Shown here in pieces: positions 50,347 to 59,090 of a DNA stretch of 64,000 bases; the stretch's first letter is position 1; every line of letters starts with the position of its first letter. The notes under the pieces are model-generated. The model had not been told where the DNA came from and ran no database searches. It was given only the letters and a program-made list of their open reading frames with translations. The stretch comes from Sva-07 sp963743825. Lineage in GTDB: Bacteria; Actinomycetota; Acidimicrobiia; Acidimicrobiales; Ilumatobacteraceae. A program made the position numbers and the translations under genes. The stretch spans positions 324,817 through 388,816 of the forward strand of contig CAVURC010000020.1 in the NCBI GenBank assembly GCA_963743825.1, written 5' to 3'.

Positions 50347-51351
50347 ATGAACCCCATCGACACGCTCCGACACCGCACTGCCCGGCCGAGTTCGGGCCAA
50401 CCGAGAACGGGCCTCCGATTCGGACTCGTCCTGCTCACCACCGCGCTCCTCGCTGCGACCGCATGTGGCACTGACCCGAGAAGCGAGTCCGGCTCGCCCA
50501 CGACAACGACCACCACGCGTCGGCCGACGACCTCGACCACCACATCGGTTGCGCCGCCGACCACGACGGTGCCTCCGATCGCACGCCCGACGGCAACGAT
50601 CGACGAGCTGGTCGACACTGGAGGTGCGCGGCTTCACATCCGCTGTGTCGGTCATGGCGACACCACGGTGCTGCTGATCCCCGGCTTCGGTGGCGACACC
50701 GCCAGCTGGGCCTCGATCGAGCCCGCCATCGCCAACCATGCCCGAGTCTGCTCCTACGACCGACCCGGCACCGGAACAAGCGACCCCGCCACCTCGAACG
50801 CTACGTTCACCACACAGGCACACGAGCTGCACACACTGCTCGACACCATCGGCGAACCCGGACCATACGTCGCCGTCGGCCACTCCTTCGGCGGGGCGGA
50901 AGCGATCACCTTCGCATCACTCTTCGCCGACGAGGTCGCCGGGCTCGTCCTCGTCGACGCCTCGCCCACCACCTGGCCGGCCGCGCTGTGCGCCGTCGTC
51001 GAGGACGGCTCCGAGGGCGCCGCGATGCTGCGAGGACTCTGCACCAGCTCGTTCGCGCCCACCGGGAACAGCGAGCAGCTCGATGTCGTCGCCGCCTTCA
51101 CCGAAGCGGCCCAGATCAGCTCACTTGGCTCGCTTCCCATGGCCGTCATCACCGCCACCTTCCGCGAGGTCCCTGCCGACCTGGCTGCGTCAGAGGTCGA
51201 ACGCCTCAACGATGCGTGGAACCAGGGACAGCAGACCTGGATGGCGCTGTCGTCCAACGCCCGCCTGGTGTCGGTCGACGACACCGGTCACAACGTCCAG
51301 ATCGACCAACCCGGCGTCGTCATCGACGAGATCACCCGCCTGCTCCCGTAG
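50347..51351 (+). CDS. Exported lipoprotein alpha/beta hydrolase
   Basis: 334 residues from ATG 50347. A basic start and hydrophobic core end in LLTTALLAATACGTD, a lipobox with lipidated cysteine, then a Ser/Thr/Pro linker typical of actinobacterial lipoproteins. The hydrolase domain shows VLLIPGFGGDTASWASI, VCSYDRPGTGTSD, VAVGHSFGGAEAITFA (nucleophile Ser) and VSVDDTGHNVQIDQP (His). It should work on the outer face of the membrane. Its gene lies 57 bases before an exporter gene, so export and hydrolysis of one class of compound may be linked. No frameshift. Confidence 0.88.
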   Translation: MNPIDTLRHRTARPSSGQPRTGLRFGLVLLTTALLAATACGTDPRSESGSPTTTTTTRRPTTSTTTSVAPPTTTVPPIARPTATIDELVDTGGARLHIRCVGHGDTTVLLIPGFGGDTASWASIEPAIANHARVCSYDRPGTGTSDPATSNATFTTQAHELHTLLDTIGEPGPYVAVGHSFGGAEAITFASLFADEVAGLVLVDASPTTWPAALCAVVEDGSEGAAMLRGLCTSSFAPTGNSEQLDVVAAFTEAAQISSLGSLPMAVITATFREVPADLAASEVERLNDAWNQGQQTWMALSSNARLVSVDDTGHNVQIDQPGVVIDEITRLLP

Positions 51352-51408
51352 CGCACGACAAACCCGACAAACCAAACCAATCCATTCACACCAAACCAAG
51401 GAGTCATC

Positions 51409-53052
51409 ATGCACGGTCGTCCCACCACCCAGTCCCTCGGCGACACTCACGCCAGCCACCCCCACCGGTGGCGCATCCTCGGCGTGCTCGTCCTCGCCCT
51501 GCTCGTCACCTCCATCGACCACACCATCATCAACGTCGCCATGCCACGCCTGGTCGGCGACCTCGGGGCGAGCTCCGCCCAACTGCAGTGGATCGTCGCC
51601 TCGTACACCATCGTGTTCGCCGGGCTGCTCCTCACGGCAGGCAGCCTCGGTGACCGCTTCGGTCGCCGACATGCGCTCCTCGCCGGACTGGCCACGTTCC
51701 TCGCCGGCTCCGTCGTCGCCGCCAGTGCCGGATCGACGACGGCTGCTCATCGCCGGCCGCGGCATCATGGGCCTCGGCGGGGCACTGACTCATGCCGACG
51801 ACGCTGTCGATCCTCGTCAACGTGTTCGGCGATCCCCGCGAACGGGCCAAGGCGATCGCAGCCTGGACGGCTGCGGCCGGCGCCGGCATCGCCCTCGGAC
51901 CCATCGTGGGCGGTGCGTTGATGCGGAGCTTCTCGTGGTCCTCTGTGTTCTGGATCAACGTGCCGCTGCTCGTCGCCGCATTCATCGGCGCGGTCCACGT
52001 CGTTCCCGACTCCCGCGACCCCAATGCCACGCGCCTCGATCCGATCGGCGCAGCCCTCTCGATCGCCGCGCTCAGCACGCTGGTCTACGCCATCATCCAG
52101 GCACCCGAGCGAGGCTGGACCTCGACGACCTCACTCGTCAACTTCGCGATCGGCACGCTGATCGCTGTGCTGTTCGTCGCCTGGGAGCTGCGACGTGACG
52201 ACCCGATGCTCGACATGTCACTGTTCCGCAACCGCAGCTTCTCCGCCGGCAGCATCGCACTTGCCCTGCTGTTCTTCGCGATGGCCGGCACGGTGTTCCT
52301 GCAAGCCCAGTACCTCCAGTTCATCCTCGACTACACACCGCTGGCAGCGGGCTTCGCGCTCGTGCCCGCCGCGATCGGGATGCTGCTCGGCACCGGAGCC
52401 GGCGCTCACCTCGCCGAGATGCACGGTGGACGCATCGCCGTCACCGCCGGCACCCTGATCGCCACGGCCGGCGTCGCCGTGCAAGCGGTCTTCGTCGACG
52501 GCGGCTCATATCTGCCCACCGGTATCGGGCTGCTGCTCTTCGGCCTCGGCGCCGGCATCGCCATGCCGCCCGCAACCGAAATGATCATGGCGACCCTTCC
52601 CACGGCCCGCGCCGGTGTCGGCTCGGCCGTCAACGACACCGTCCGTGAGTTCGGTGGCGCACTCGGCGTCGCGGTCATCGGCAGCGTCGCAGCCACCGCG
52701 TATGCGACGTCGATGCGCAGCGAACTCGACCAGTTCCCGAATTTGGTCGACACGGATCGCCGCATGCTCGTCGACAACGTCGGCGCCGCACTCGACACCA
52801 GCCGGCACCTCGGCGATCAGGCCGACCAGATCGCCGCCGTCGCCCGCACCGCATTCGTCGACTCGATGCACAGCTCACTGTGGATCGCCGCCGGCCTCGC
52901 CTTCTGCGCCGCAGTCGTCGCCTTCACACAGTTGCCCCATCGGACAGGTCCCGACGTGCACGCCGACCCCCATGGCCATCACCACGCCGGCCACCACCTC
53001 CACGTCGACGGTCACCGAGGTCTCCGCACCGGCGGACATGTCGGCGTCATGA
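51409..53052 (+). CDS. DHA2-family (14-helix) MFS drug exporter, frameshifted
   Basis: A proton-driven multidrug efflux pump of the EmrB/QacA type. The start has LALLVTSIDHTIINVAMPRL (motif D1) and SLGDRFGRRHALL (motif A), then a frame change near 51745; reading resumes before AAAGAGIALGPIVGGALMRS (motif C) and continues through about ten more helices. The C-terminus is His-rich (DPHGHHHAGHHLHVDGH), perhaps a metal-binding tail. As sequenced, the frame runs into the next gene without a stop; in the neighbouring frame, a TGA at 53050 would overlap the next ATG. RBS AAGGAG precedes the ATG at 51409. Confidence 0.87.
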
Positions 53053-53944
53053 ACACCACCCGAGATGTCATCAGCGACGTACTCGTCATCGGTGGCGGGG
53101 CCGCCGGCCTGACGGCAGCCCTCGTGCTGGCCAGAGCCCGGCATCGGGTCACCGTGGTCGAGGACCAGACCCCCCGCAATGCAACCGTCGAGGTGTTCCA
53201 CGGCTTCCCCACCCGAGACGGGTCGGCCCCTGATCGTTTCCGCACCGATGCTCTCACCGAGTTGCAGTCGTACGGTGTGAGCGTCGTCCACGGCACGGTC
53301 AGCACGGCGGCGAGCAACGATCGGTACGTGTCGATGACGCTCGCCGACGGCACCAGCCTGCGCGGCGACGCCGTCGTGCTGGCAACGGGCGTGCATGACG
53401 ACCTCCCACCGATCGCCGGTCTCCGCGATCGGTGGGGCAAGTCGGTGTTCAACTGCCCGTTCTGCGACGGGTGGGAACACCGCGACCAACCCGTCGTCGT
53501 CATCGATGCCGCCCCTGGCGCCGACCACCTCGCAGCTCTCGTCCGGTCGTGGACACCGCACGTCACCGTCGTCACGGCGGACGACGTCGAGTCGCTCGAA
53601 GGCGACGGGAGCTCACTCCAGCCACGTGATGCTTCGCGACGGGCAGGTCGATCGCGGCGACGGCTGCGTTCGTGAAGGCCCCCGTCGTACCGCGCAGCTC
53701 GATCGCACGAATGCTCGGCTGCGACATCGACCCGGACGGCTACATCGTCACCAGCGACACCGGCGCCACCAGCCACCCACTCGTGTGGGCCGCCGGAGAC
53801 GTGCGTCGCCCACCGCCCATGCCCCACCAAGTCATCCTCGCCGCCGCAGACGGCTCCGCAGCCGCCATTGCCATCCACAAGACCATCGTCACGCAGTCGA
53901 TCCACCCCACGAACCATCCACCACAACCGAGAGAGACACCATGA
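53049..53944 (+). CDS. Thioredoxin reductase-like FAD/NAD(P) oxidoreductase, frameshifted
   Basis: Starts at ATG 53049. VLVIGGGAAGLTAALVLARA binds FAD; VVLATGVHDDLP and FNCPFCDGWEHRDQP follow, the latter carrying the CxxC redox pair position of thioredoxin reductase-like proteins. Frame changes lie near 53600-53650; the last frame reads MLGCDIDPDGYIVTSDTGAT and VWAAGDVRRPPPMPHQ, the C-terminal FAD motif. About 298 residues. Relatives without a full NADPH domain include antibiotic dithiol oxidases such as HlmI/GliT types. It is in frame with the exporter, so either a true fusion or an indel artefact; the ATGA overlap in the alternate frame favours two coupled genes. Confidence 0.8.
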
Positions 53945-54600
53945 CCACCTTCTACGGCGAACAACACCGCCGCCTCCAAGACCAGTTCGACAGCCGTGAA
54001 ATCGCCGACGTGCTCGCAGCCGCAATCGTCCGGCCCGACATCGACGACGACACCAAGGCCTTCATCGAATCACGAACATTCTTCTTCCTCAGCACTGTCA
54101 ACGCAGACGGCCACCCGACCGTCTCCCACAAAGGCGGCGCCGCAGGCTTCGTTCGCGTGATCGACCAGACGACCATCGTGTTCCCCAGCTACGACGGCAA
54201 CGGCATGTTCCTCTCCATGGGCAACATCGCCGGCGACGGGCGCATCGGGCTGCTGTTCATGGACTTCGAACGCCCACACCGAATCCGAGCCCACGCCCAC
54301 GCCGTCGTGAGCCGTGACGACCCGATGATGGGCGACTATCCGGGTGCCGACCTCATCGTCCGGGCCGAGGTGACCGACATCTTCGTCAACTGTCCCCGCT
54401 ACATCACTCCACACACGCCCGGCAGGCAGCGTCGAGATACGTGCCCGATTCGAACGGCGATTCTCCCTTGCCTGGATGGAAGAAGATCGATGCGCTGCAG
54501 CCATTCCTGCCAAGACGATTCCAGGGACTCGCCGAGGCCGAAGATGACGTGATCACCGCCGACGAGTACGGCCAACGTCTGCTCCGCGGCGACGGCTGAG
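53941..54600 (+). CDS. Pyridoxamine 5'-phosphate oxidase-like flavin/F420 split-barrel protein, late frameshift
   Basis: ATG 53941 overlaps the stop of the reductase gene (ATGA), so it is the fourth gene of the operon. RTFFFLSTVNADGHPTVSHK and GRIGLLFMDFERPHRIRAHA are the split-barrel strands that bind FMN (or F420) in the PNPOx-like family. The frame changes near 54420; the restored end reads GDSPLPGWKKIDALQPFL then ITADEYGQRLLRGDG, stopping at 54600 with ~219 residues. Members oxidise or reduce small molecules; the substrate is open. Coupled to the exporter and thioredoxin reductase-like genes, it may act in detoxification. Confidence 0.82.
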
Positions 54601-54641
54601 ACACGCACAGACGTCCACGACCGACTGATTCGAGTTCCTCG

Positions 54642-55073
54642 GTGAACCACACGCACATCCGTCCTCAGATGCCGACTCTCCGACCGATCATGTGGGGCTT
54701 GCTGGTCGGTGCCATTCAAGCCGCCTCCCCGGTCGCACTTCGATGGCTCGAGCCCGCGACCCTCCACGCGCTCTACATCGCGTTCATCGCCGCCGTCTAC
54801 ATCGGCTTCGCCGTTGCGGACGGCAGCCCACGAGTGATCGCAGTCGAGAGCTCGGTCGCCGCAGCGTTCCTAATCCTCGCCGCCGCCGGCGTCACCGGAT
54901 CAGCCTGGCTGCTGGTGGCCGGCTATGCCGCTCATGGAGTCAAAGACCTCTGGCAGCACCGAACCCAATTCGTCAGCGGCACTCGATGGTGGCCCCCATT
55001 CTGTGCCACCATCGACTTCCTCGTCGCGGCGATCCTCGCGGCTGGCGTCAGCTACGGAGTGTCGTTCCACTGA
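54642..55073 (+). CDS. Small four-helix membrane protein
   Basis: 143 residues from GTG 54642 (or 134 from ATG 54669). Four hydrophobic helices are visible: IMWGLLVGAIQAASPVA, ALYIAFIAAVYIGFAVA, SSVAAAFLILAAAGVTGSAW and ATIDFLVAAILAAGVSYG, with YAAHGVKDLWQHRTQFVSG between the last two. I cannot name a family with confidence. It follows the PNPOx-like gene by 41 bases on the same strand. Bases 55074-55301 downstream contain no gene I can support. Confidence 0.7.
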   Translation: MNHTHIRPQMPTLRPIMWGLLVGAIQAASPVALRWLEPATLHALYIAFIAAVYIGFAVADGSPRVIAVESSVAAAFLILAAAGVTGSAWLLVAGYAAHGVKDLWQHRTQFVSGTRWWPPFCATIDFLVAAILAAGVSYGVSFH

Positions 55074-55301
55074 CCCTCAGGCCGACGTCCGGCATTGCGC
55101 CGCACCCGTCGACGGCGGCTTGACCTCTCGGCTGGCGTGGAAGAGGTCAGACAGGTGAACGGGCGCCCGAACCACCAGTGAAGAGCTCCAGGAGGCCGAA
55201 ATAGCACCGTTCGTACCGGAAACGGATTCCACAAGGTGTCAGCTCAACTGGCCGACTCAACAGCGTCACCGACCGCGATGCCTCTGACCTGGGGTTTTCC
55301 G

Positions 55302-55343
55302 TGGAGCTAAGGAGAATCGAACTCCTGACCTCTTCCATGCCAT
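55302..55343 (-). other. Attachment-site repeat: 3' half of tRNA-Ala(GGC)
   Basis: On the minus strand this is the tRNA from the GGC anticodon loop to the 3' end: anticodon-stem 3' side GGAAG, T-arm AGGAG-TTCGATT-CTCCT, and TAGCTCCA. The sequence departs from a tRNA right after the anticodon loop (55344 on), so no functional tRNA is here. An integrase gene starts 150 bases away. This is the classic att core left where an element integrated into a tRNA 3' end; the outward 3' side faces left, so the element should extend to the right. Confidence 0.8.
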
Positions 55344-55493
55344 ATACCTGTGAGATGTTCGCTGACGTTCGCCGGCGTTCACCAAACACCGTGTCTATAT
55401 GGGCTTTCTGTTCGTCGATGTTCGCTCTGGTTCGCTGAGACCTTGGGTTGTAGGGTGTCAACCAAGGTGTCGCCAGAAACTGGGAGGGAACTG

Positions 55494-56693
55494 ATGGCCG
55501 CCAAGAAGAGCCGACGAAGTCGCGGCGACGGAGCCCTGTTCTACCGCGCCGACCGCGACCGCTGGATGGGACGAATCAGTGTCAACGGCAAACCCCGCAC
55601 CGTCTCAGCACGCACCAAGACCGAAGCCCGCTACAAACTCGACCAACTCCGCCGCGCCGCCGACGACGGACTCCCCGTCATCACCCGCGACCGCACCGTC
55701 GCCGAACTCCTCGAACTCTGGCGCACCAAAGCACTCCCCAACCGGGACCTCTCCCCCGCCCGCATCGCCAGCCACGACTGGGCCATCCGCATCCTCACCC
55801 ACGAACTCGGCACCATCAAACTCCAAGCACTCACCGTCGACGACGTGGAAGCCGCTCTCACCCGCCGCACGATCCCCGCCGACGAACAACCCACACCCCG
55901 CAAAGGACGGGGACGGGCTGCGACGAGTGCGCTTTCACGGAACTCGTTGATCAAGTTGCGCTCGACGCTGTCCCAGGCACTCACGTGGGCGCAGCGACGC
56001 GACCTCGTCACCCGCAACGTCGCCGCCCTCGCCGAGCTCCCCACCGGCGCCATCACCCAACGCACCGGCAAATCGCTCAGCGTCGAACAAGCCCGGCAAC
56101 TTCTCGCCGCTGCCGCCGGCACAGAGCTCGAAGCGATGTGGACGCTCATGCTCTACCTCGGCTTGCGCCCCGGTGAAGCCGCCGGACTGTCCTGGAACGA
56201 CATCGACTTCGCCAACGGCACCATCCACATCTGGCGCGCCCGCACCACCAACACCGACGGCTCCGTCACCATCGGCAACACCAAGACCCCCGGCAGCATC
56301 CGCACCCTCGAAGCCCCCGACGTCGTCCTCGAGTCTCTTGAACGTCACCAGCATCGACAAGACGAGCACGCCGCAACACTCGGCCCGGCGTGGTCCAACC
56401 CCGACAACTTGGTGTTCACCTCCCCCACCGGACGACCAGCGGATCCGAAGGCAGTGCGCAACGAGTTCGACCGCCTCATCGCCACCGCCGGCATCGAGGG
56501 GCGATGGACCCCCAACCTGTTGCGTCACACCGCCGCCAGCCTCATGGCTGACGCCGGATTGCCCATCGAACACGTCGCCGACCAACTCGGCCACAAAGAC
56601 CTCCGCATGCTGCAGCAGCACTACCGCCACCGCATCAAACCCACCATCGGCGGCGCCCATATTCTCGACGACGTCCTGAACCCGCGTAGTTGA
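55494..56693 (+). CDS. Tyrosine recombinase (phage/ICE-type integrase)
   Basis: 399 residues from ATG 55494 after GGGAGGGA. N-terminal arm-binding region (DGALFYRADRDRWMGRIS), a SAM-like core-binding domain (VAELLELWRTKALPNRDLSP), and the catalytic domain with Arg225 in YLGLRPGEAAGL, the Lys region NTKTPGS, LLRHTAAS with Arg344, His367 in LGHKDL and the nucleophile Tyr377 in QQHYRH. In the box usually written HxxR the first histidine reads Asn (PNLLRH), a tolerated variant. It lies immediately beside the tRNA-Ala att core and is the likely integrase for that site. No frameshift, so it may be active. Confidence 0.93.
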   Translation: MAAKKSRRSRGDGALFYRADRDRWMGRISVNGKPRTVSARTKTEARYKLDQLRRAADDGLPVITRDRTVAELLELWRTKALPNRDLSPARIASHDWAIRILTHELGTIKLQALTVDDVEAALTRRTIPADEQPTPRKGRGRAATSALSRNSLIKLRSTLSQALTWAQRRDLVTRNVAALAELPTGAITQRTGKSLSVEQARQLLAAAAGTELEAMWTLMLYLGLRPGEAAGLSWNDIDFANGTIHIWRARTTNTDGSVTIGNTKTPGSIRTLEAPDVVLESLERHQHRQDEHAATLGPAWSNPDNLVFTSPTGRPADPKAVRNEFDRLIATAGIEGRWTPNLLRHTAASLMADAGLPIEHVADQLGHKDLRMLQQHYRHRIKPTIGGAHILDDVLNPRS

Positions 56694-56724
56694 CATTGTC
56701 TACGCATGTCCGTAGGGTCTGATC

Positions 56725-56937
56725 GTGCAGCGGAGACCTCACCCGAAGAAGGAGATCGAGAAGGCACTCCGAGAGGCTGAAGACGCGGGATTGACCGTGA
56801 GCGACGCTTCGGGCCACGGTCATTCCACCCACGTCATCAGCGGTGATCAACCTCACCCGTTCCGGGTGTGGTCCACACCGAAGAACACCGACAACCACGC
56901 CAAGCAGATCCGACGGCACATCCGTCGCAACACATGA
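56725..56937 (+). CDS. HicA-like toxin candidate
   Basis: 70 residues from GTG 56725. KKEIEKALREAEDAGLTVSD and GHGHSTHVISGDQPHPFRVW resemble the double-stranded-RNA-binding-like fold of HicA mRNA interferases, in which a G-x-S-H segment bears the catalytic histidine (here GHSTH). The C-terminus NTDNHAKQIRRHIRR is the usual last helix. Its stop overlaps the start of an HTH protein (ATGA), the toxin-first order of HicAB. It sits just after the integrase, a common place for stabilising toxin-antitoxin modules. Toxicity is inferred from family resemblance and context. Confidence 0.7.
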   Translation: MQRRPHPKKEIEKALREAEDAGLTVSDASGHGHSTHVISGDQPHPFRVWSTPKNTDNHAKQIRRHIRRNT

Positions 56938-57467
56938 ATCGACACCACATGGACACTCACAACTTCATGCTGATCCTCGACGGCCCGATCGACGAGGCGA
57001 CCAGCGACCTGCTCTTCGAAGCCGGTCTCGACGACGCCGCGATCACGGCATTCGACGGACACCCCGCCCTCGACGTCGACCGCGAAGCGCCCACGCTGCT
57101 CGACGCCATCACCTCAGCAGTCACCCAGGCCGAGTCCGTCGCTGACATCCACGTCGTACGCGTCGAGGGCGAAGAACTCGTTTCACAAGCCGACATCGCC
57201 GAACGCACCGGGCGCAGTCGCCAAGCCGTGAACCACTGGATCAAGCGTGACGCCGACAGCTCCCGCTTCCCCGCTCCCGCCTACGGCACCTCGACCAGAT
57301 CGCCGCTGTGGCGTTGGACTGACGTACAGGCTTGGCTCGAACCCGACGGCCACAGCGACGATCGCGGTCGCATCATCGCCCTCGTGAACGCAACACTCCT
57401 CGCCCGCCACAACCTCCACGATGACGACGAGGGAAGGCTCGTGAGAACGCTGCTCGCTGCGAGCTGA
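56934..57467 (+). CDS. Helix-turn-helix protein, probable antitoxin partner
   Basis: 177 residues from ATG 56934, which overlaps the preceding stop; a second ATG at 56949 is also possible. The N-terminal half (FMLILDGPIDEATSDLLFEA, ITAFDGHPALDVDREAP, LLDAITSAVTQAESV) is a recurring actinobacterial domain that looks like a HicB-type partial RNase-H fold. The C-terminal half is a DNA-binding HTH: EELVSQADIAERTGRSRQAV with the recognition helix and a SPLWRWTDVQAWL wing. As in HicB antitoxins, one part could bind the toxin and the other repress the promoter. The partnership is inferred from the overlap. Confidence 0.68.
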   Translation: MNRHHMDTHNFMLILDGPIDEATSDLLFEAGLDDAAITAFDGHPALDVDREAPTLLDAITSAVTQAESVADIHVVRVEGEELVSQADIAERTGRSRQAVNHWIKRDADSSRFPAPAYGTSTRSPLWRWTDVQAWLEPDGHSDDRGRIIALVNATLLARHNLHDDDEGRLVRTLLAAS

Positions 57468-57516
57468 CCTGCACCTCGCAGAGGCGCGGGTGGAACGCGT
57501 TCCGACGCAACTCGTG

Positions 57517-58311
57517 TCAGGTGAACGACACGTCGACGCGTCCGAGGCCGTGGTCGAACTCGCAGACGATCTCGTCGCCGGCCGCGACCGGGATCGCCTT
57601 GACGAAGGATCCGGTGAGGATGACATCGCCGGGTGAGAAGGAGATGTCGAACTCGGCGAGCTTGTTGGCAAGCCAGGCAACAGCGGTGACCGGGTTTCCG
57701 AGGACTGCGGACGCCTCGCCTTCCTGCTCGATGGCGCCGTTGCGCGACAGTGTGCCGCGTACGCGGCGGATGTCGATCTGGTCGAGGCGGCGCGGGTTCG
57801 CGCCGAGTACTGCGGCTCCGCAGGCGGCGAGGTCAGCGATGGTGTCGACGATGCCGAACCCGGGTCCGACCTCGACTCGGAAGTCGACGATCTCGATCGC
57901 GGGGAGCACGTACTCGGTGGCTCGCACGACATCGGCCGGCAGGACGCCGGGGCCCTCGAGCTGAGAGCCGATCACGAACGCGATCTCCATCTCGACCAAC
58001 GGTCGGATGAGACTGGCGCTGCCGATCGGGGTGGATTCGGGCAGGAACATGTCGTCGGTCATGGCGCTGAAGTCGGGCTCGCTGGCTCCGGCCATCTCCT
58101 GCATCGCCTTGGAGGTGAGCCCGACCTTGTAGCCCTTGATGCGTGCGCCTTCCGCGAGGCGCCGGGCGATGAAAATCTCTTGCACTCGGTAGGCGTCTTC
58201 GACGTCCATGTCGGGATAGGTGGCGGTGAGTCGTGGGATCGGAGTCCCGGTGCGGTGCGCTTCGCGCAAGGCCTCTGCGATCTCGTTTCGGGCGGCCTGG
58301 TCCAAGCTCAT
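57517..58311 (-). CDS. hpaH: 2-oxo-hept-4-ene-1,7-dioate hydratase
   Basis: Adds water to 2-oxo-hept-4-ene-1,7-dioate in the homoprotocatechuate pathway, using a divalent metal. 264 residues, the family's normal length. Diagnostic blocks: GYKVGLTSKAMQEMAGASEP, PLVEMEIAFVIGSQLEGPG (metal-binding E-x-E), YVLPAIEIVDFRVEVGPG and FSPGDVILTGSFVKAIPV. It is the last gene of the operon; its ATG overlaps the aldolase stop by 4 bases. MhpD-type 2-hydroxypentadienoate hydratases are close relatives, but the neighbouring HpaI, HpaG and HpaD genes favour HpaH. Confidence 0.88.
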   Translation of the reverse strand: MSLDQAARNEIAEALREAHRTGTPIPRLTATYPDMDVEDAYRVQEIFIARRLAEGARIKGYKVGLTSKAMQEMAGASEPDFSAMTDDMFLPESTPIGSASLIRPLVEMEIAFVIGSQLEGPGVLPADVVRATEYVLPAIEIVDFRVEVGPGFGIVDTIADLAACGAAVLGANPRRLDQIDIRRVRGTLSRNGAIEQEGEASAVLGNPVTAVAWLANKLAEFDISFSPGDVILTGSFVKAIPVAAGDEIVCEFDHGLGRVDVSFT

Positions 58312-59090
58312 GACGGTGTTGCCTCGACCGCGGCGCGGACGGTGTGGAGCGCGGCGGTGCTGGCGGTCGCGAGCGCAACGGTGTCCATCGTGACTGACAC
58401 CATCTGGAAGCCTTGAGCGACCCGGCGCGGAGCGACCAGTTGGTTGGACAGCACGGCGAGTGCGATGCCCGCCGCCGATGCGGCGGCGATGGTGCGGGTG
58501 AGTGCATCGTCGAAGATCTCATTGCCGTCGTTGTCGCCGGGCGGAAGCCCGAGCGCGATCGAGAGATCGAAGGGCCCGACGAACAAGGCGTCGACGCCGG
58601 GGACGGCGGCGATGGCTTCGACGTCGGCGAGGGCTTGTGCTGTTTCGATCATCGGGATGACGGTGACGCGCTCGTTGGCGGATCGCATGTACCCGGCTCC
58701 GTCGCGCGTGCCGACTCGGATGGGGCCGAGGCTTCGTCGGCCTGCGGGCGGGTAGCGGCAGGCGTCGACCGCGGCGCGTGCGTCGTCGGCGGTTTCGATC
58801 ATCGGGATGAGGATGGCCTCGGCACCGGCGTCGAGCATTCGTCCGATGATCCCGGGTTCGTTCCAGGGGACGCGCACGACGCTGGCCAGCCCGTGGATGT
58901 CGGCGGCGCGGATCATGTCGAGTGCGCCTTCGTAGCCCATGCTGCCGTGTTGCATGTCGATGAGCACCCAGTCGAAGCCGGCCTTGCCGATGACCTCGAC
59001 GCCGAGGGCTCCTGGCATCATGCACCATGCCCCGTACGTGACGTCTCCGTCGGCCCAGCGTTGACGGAGCGACGGTCGCTCGGTCGTCAC
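58308..59090 (-). CDS. hpaI: 4-hydroxy-2-oxoheptane-1,7-dioate aldolase (HpaI/HpcH family)
   Basis: A class II, metal-dependent aldolase that splits 4-hydroxy-2-oxoheptanedioate into pyruvate and succinate semialdehyde. 260 residues from GTG 59090, which overlaps the HpaG stop (GTGA). Family motifs: GAWCMMPGALGVEVIGKAGF, WVLIDMQHGSMGYEGALDMI, LIPMIETADDARAAVDACRY, RSLGPIRVGT and GVDALFVGPFDLSIALGLP (metal and pyruvate-binding E and D). Reading frame intact. A long open frame extends upstream but runs antisense-like through HpaG and is not used. Confidence 0.9.
   Translation of the reverse strand: MTTERPSLRQRWADGDVTYGAWCMMPGALGVEVIGKAGFDWVLIDMQHGSMGYEGALDMIRAADIHGLASVVRVPWNEPGIIGRMLDAGAEAILIPMIETADDARAAVDACRYPPAGRRSLGPIRVGTRDGAGYMRSANERVTVIPMIETAQALADVEAIAAVPGVDALFVGPFDLSIALGLPPGDNDGNEIFDDALTRTIAAASAAGIALAVLSNQLVAPRRVAQGFQMVSVTMDTVALATASTAALHTVRAAVEATPS

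Noticed and set aside
55302..55343. A complete tRNA-Ala gene
   Set aside because: Only the 3' half from the anticodon loop is present; the D-arm and 5' acceptor strand are missing after 55344.
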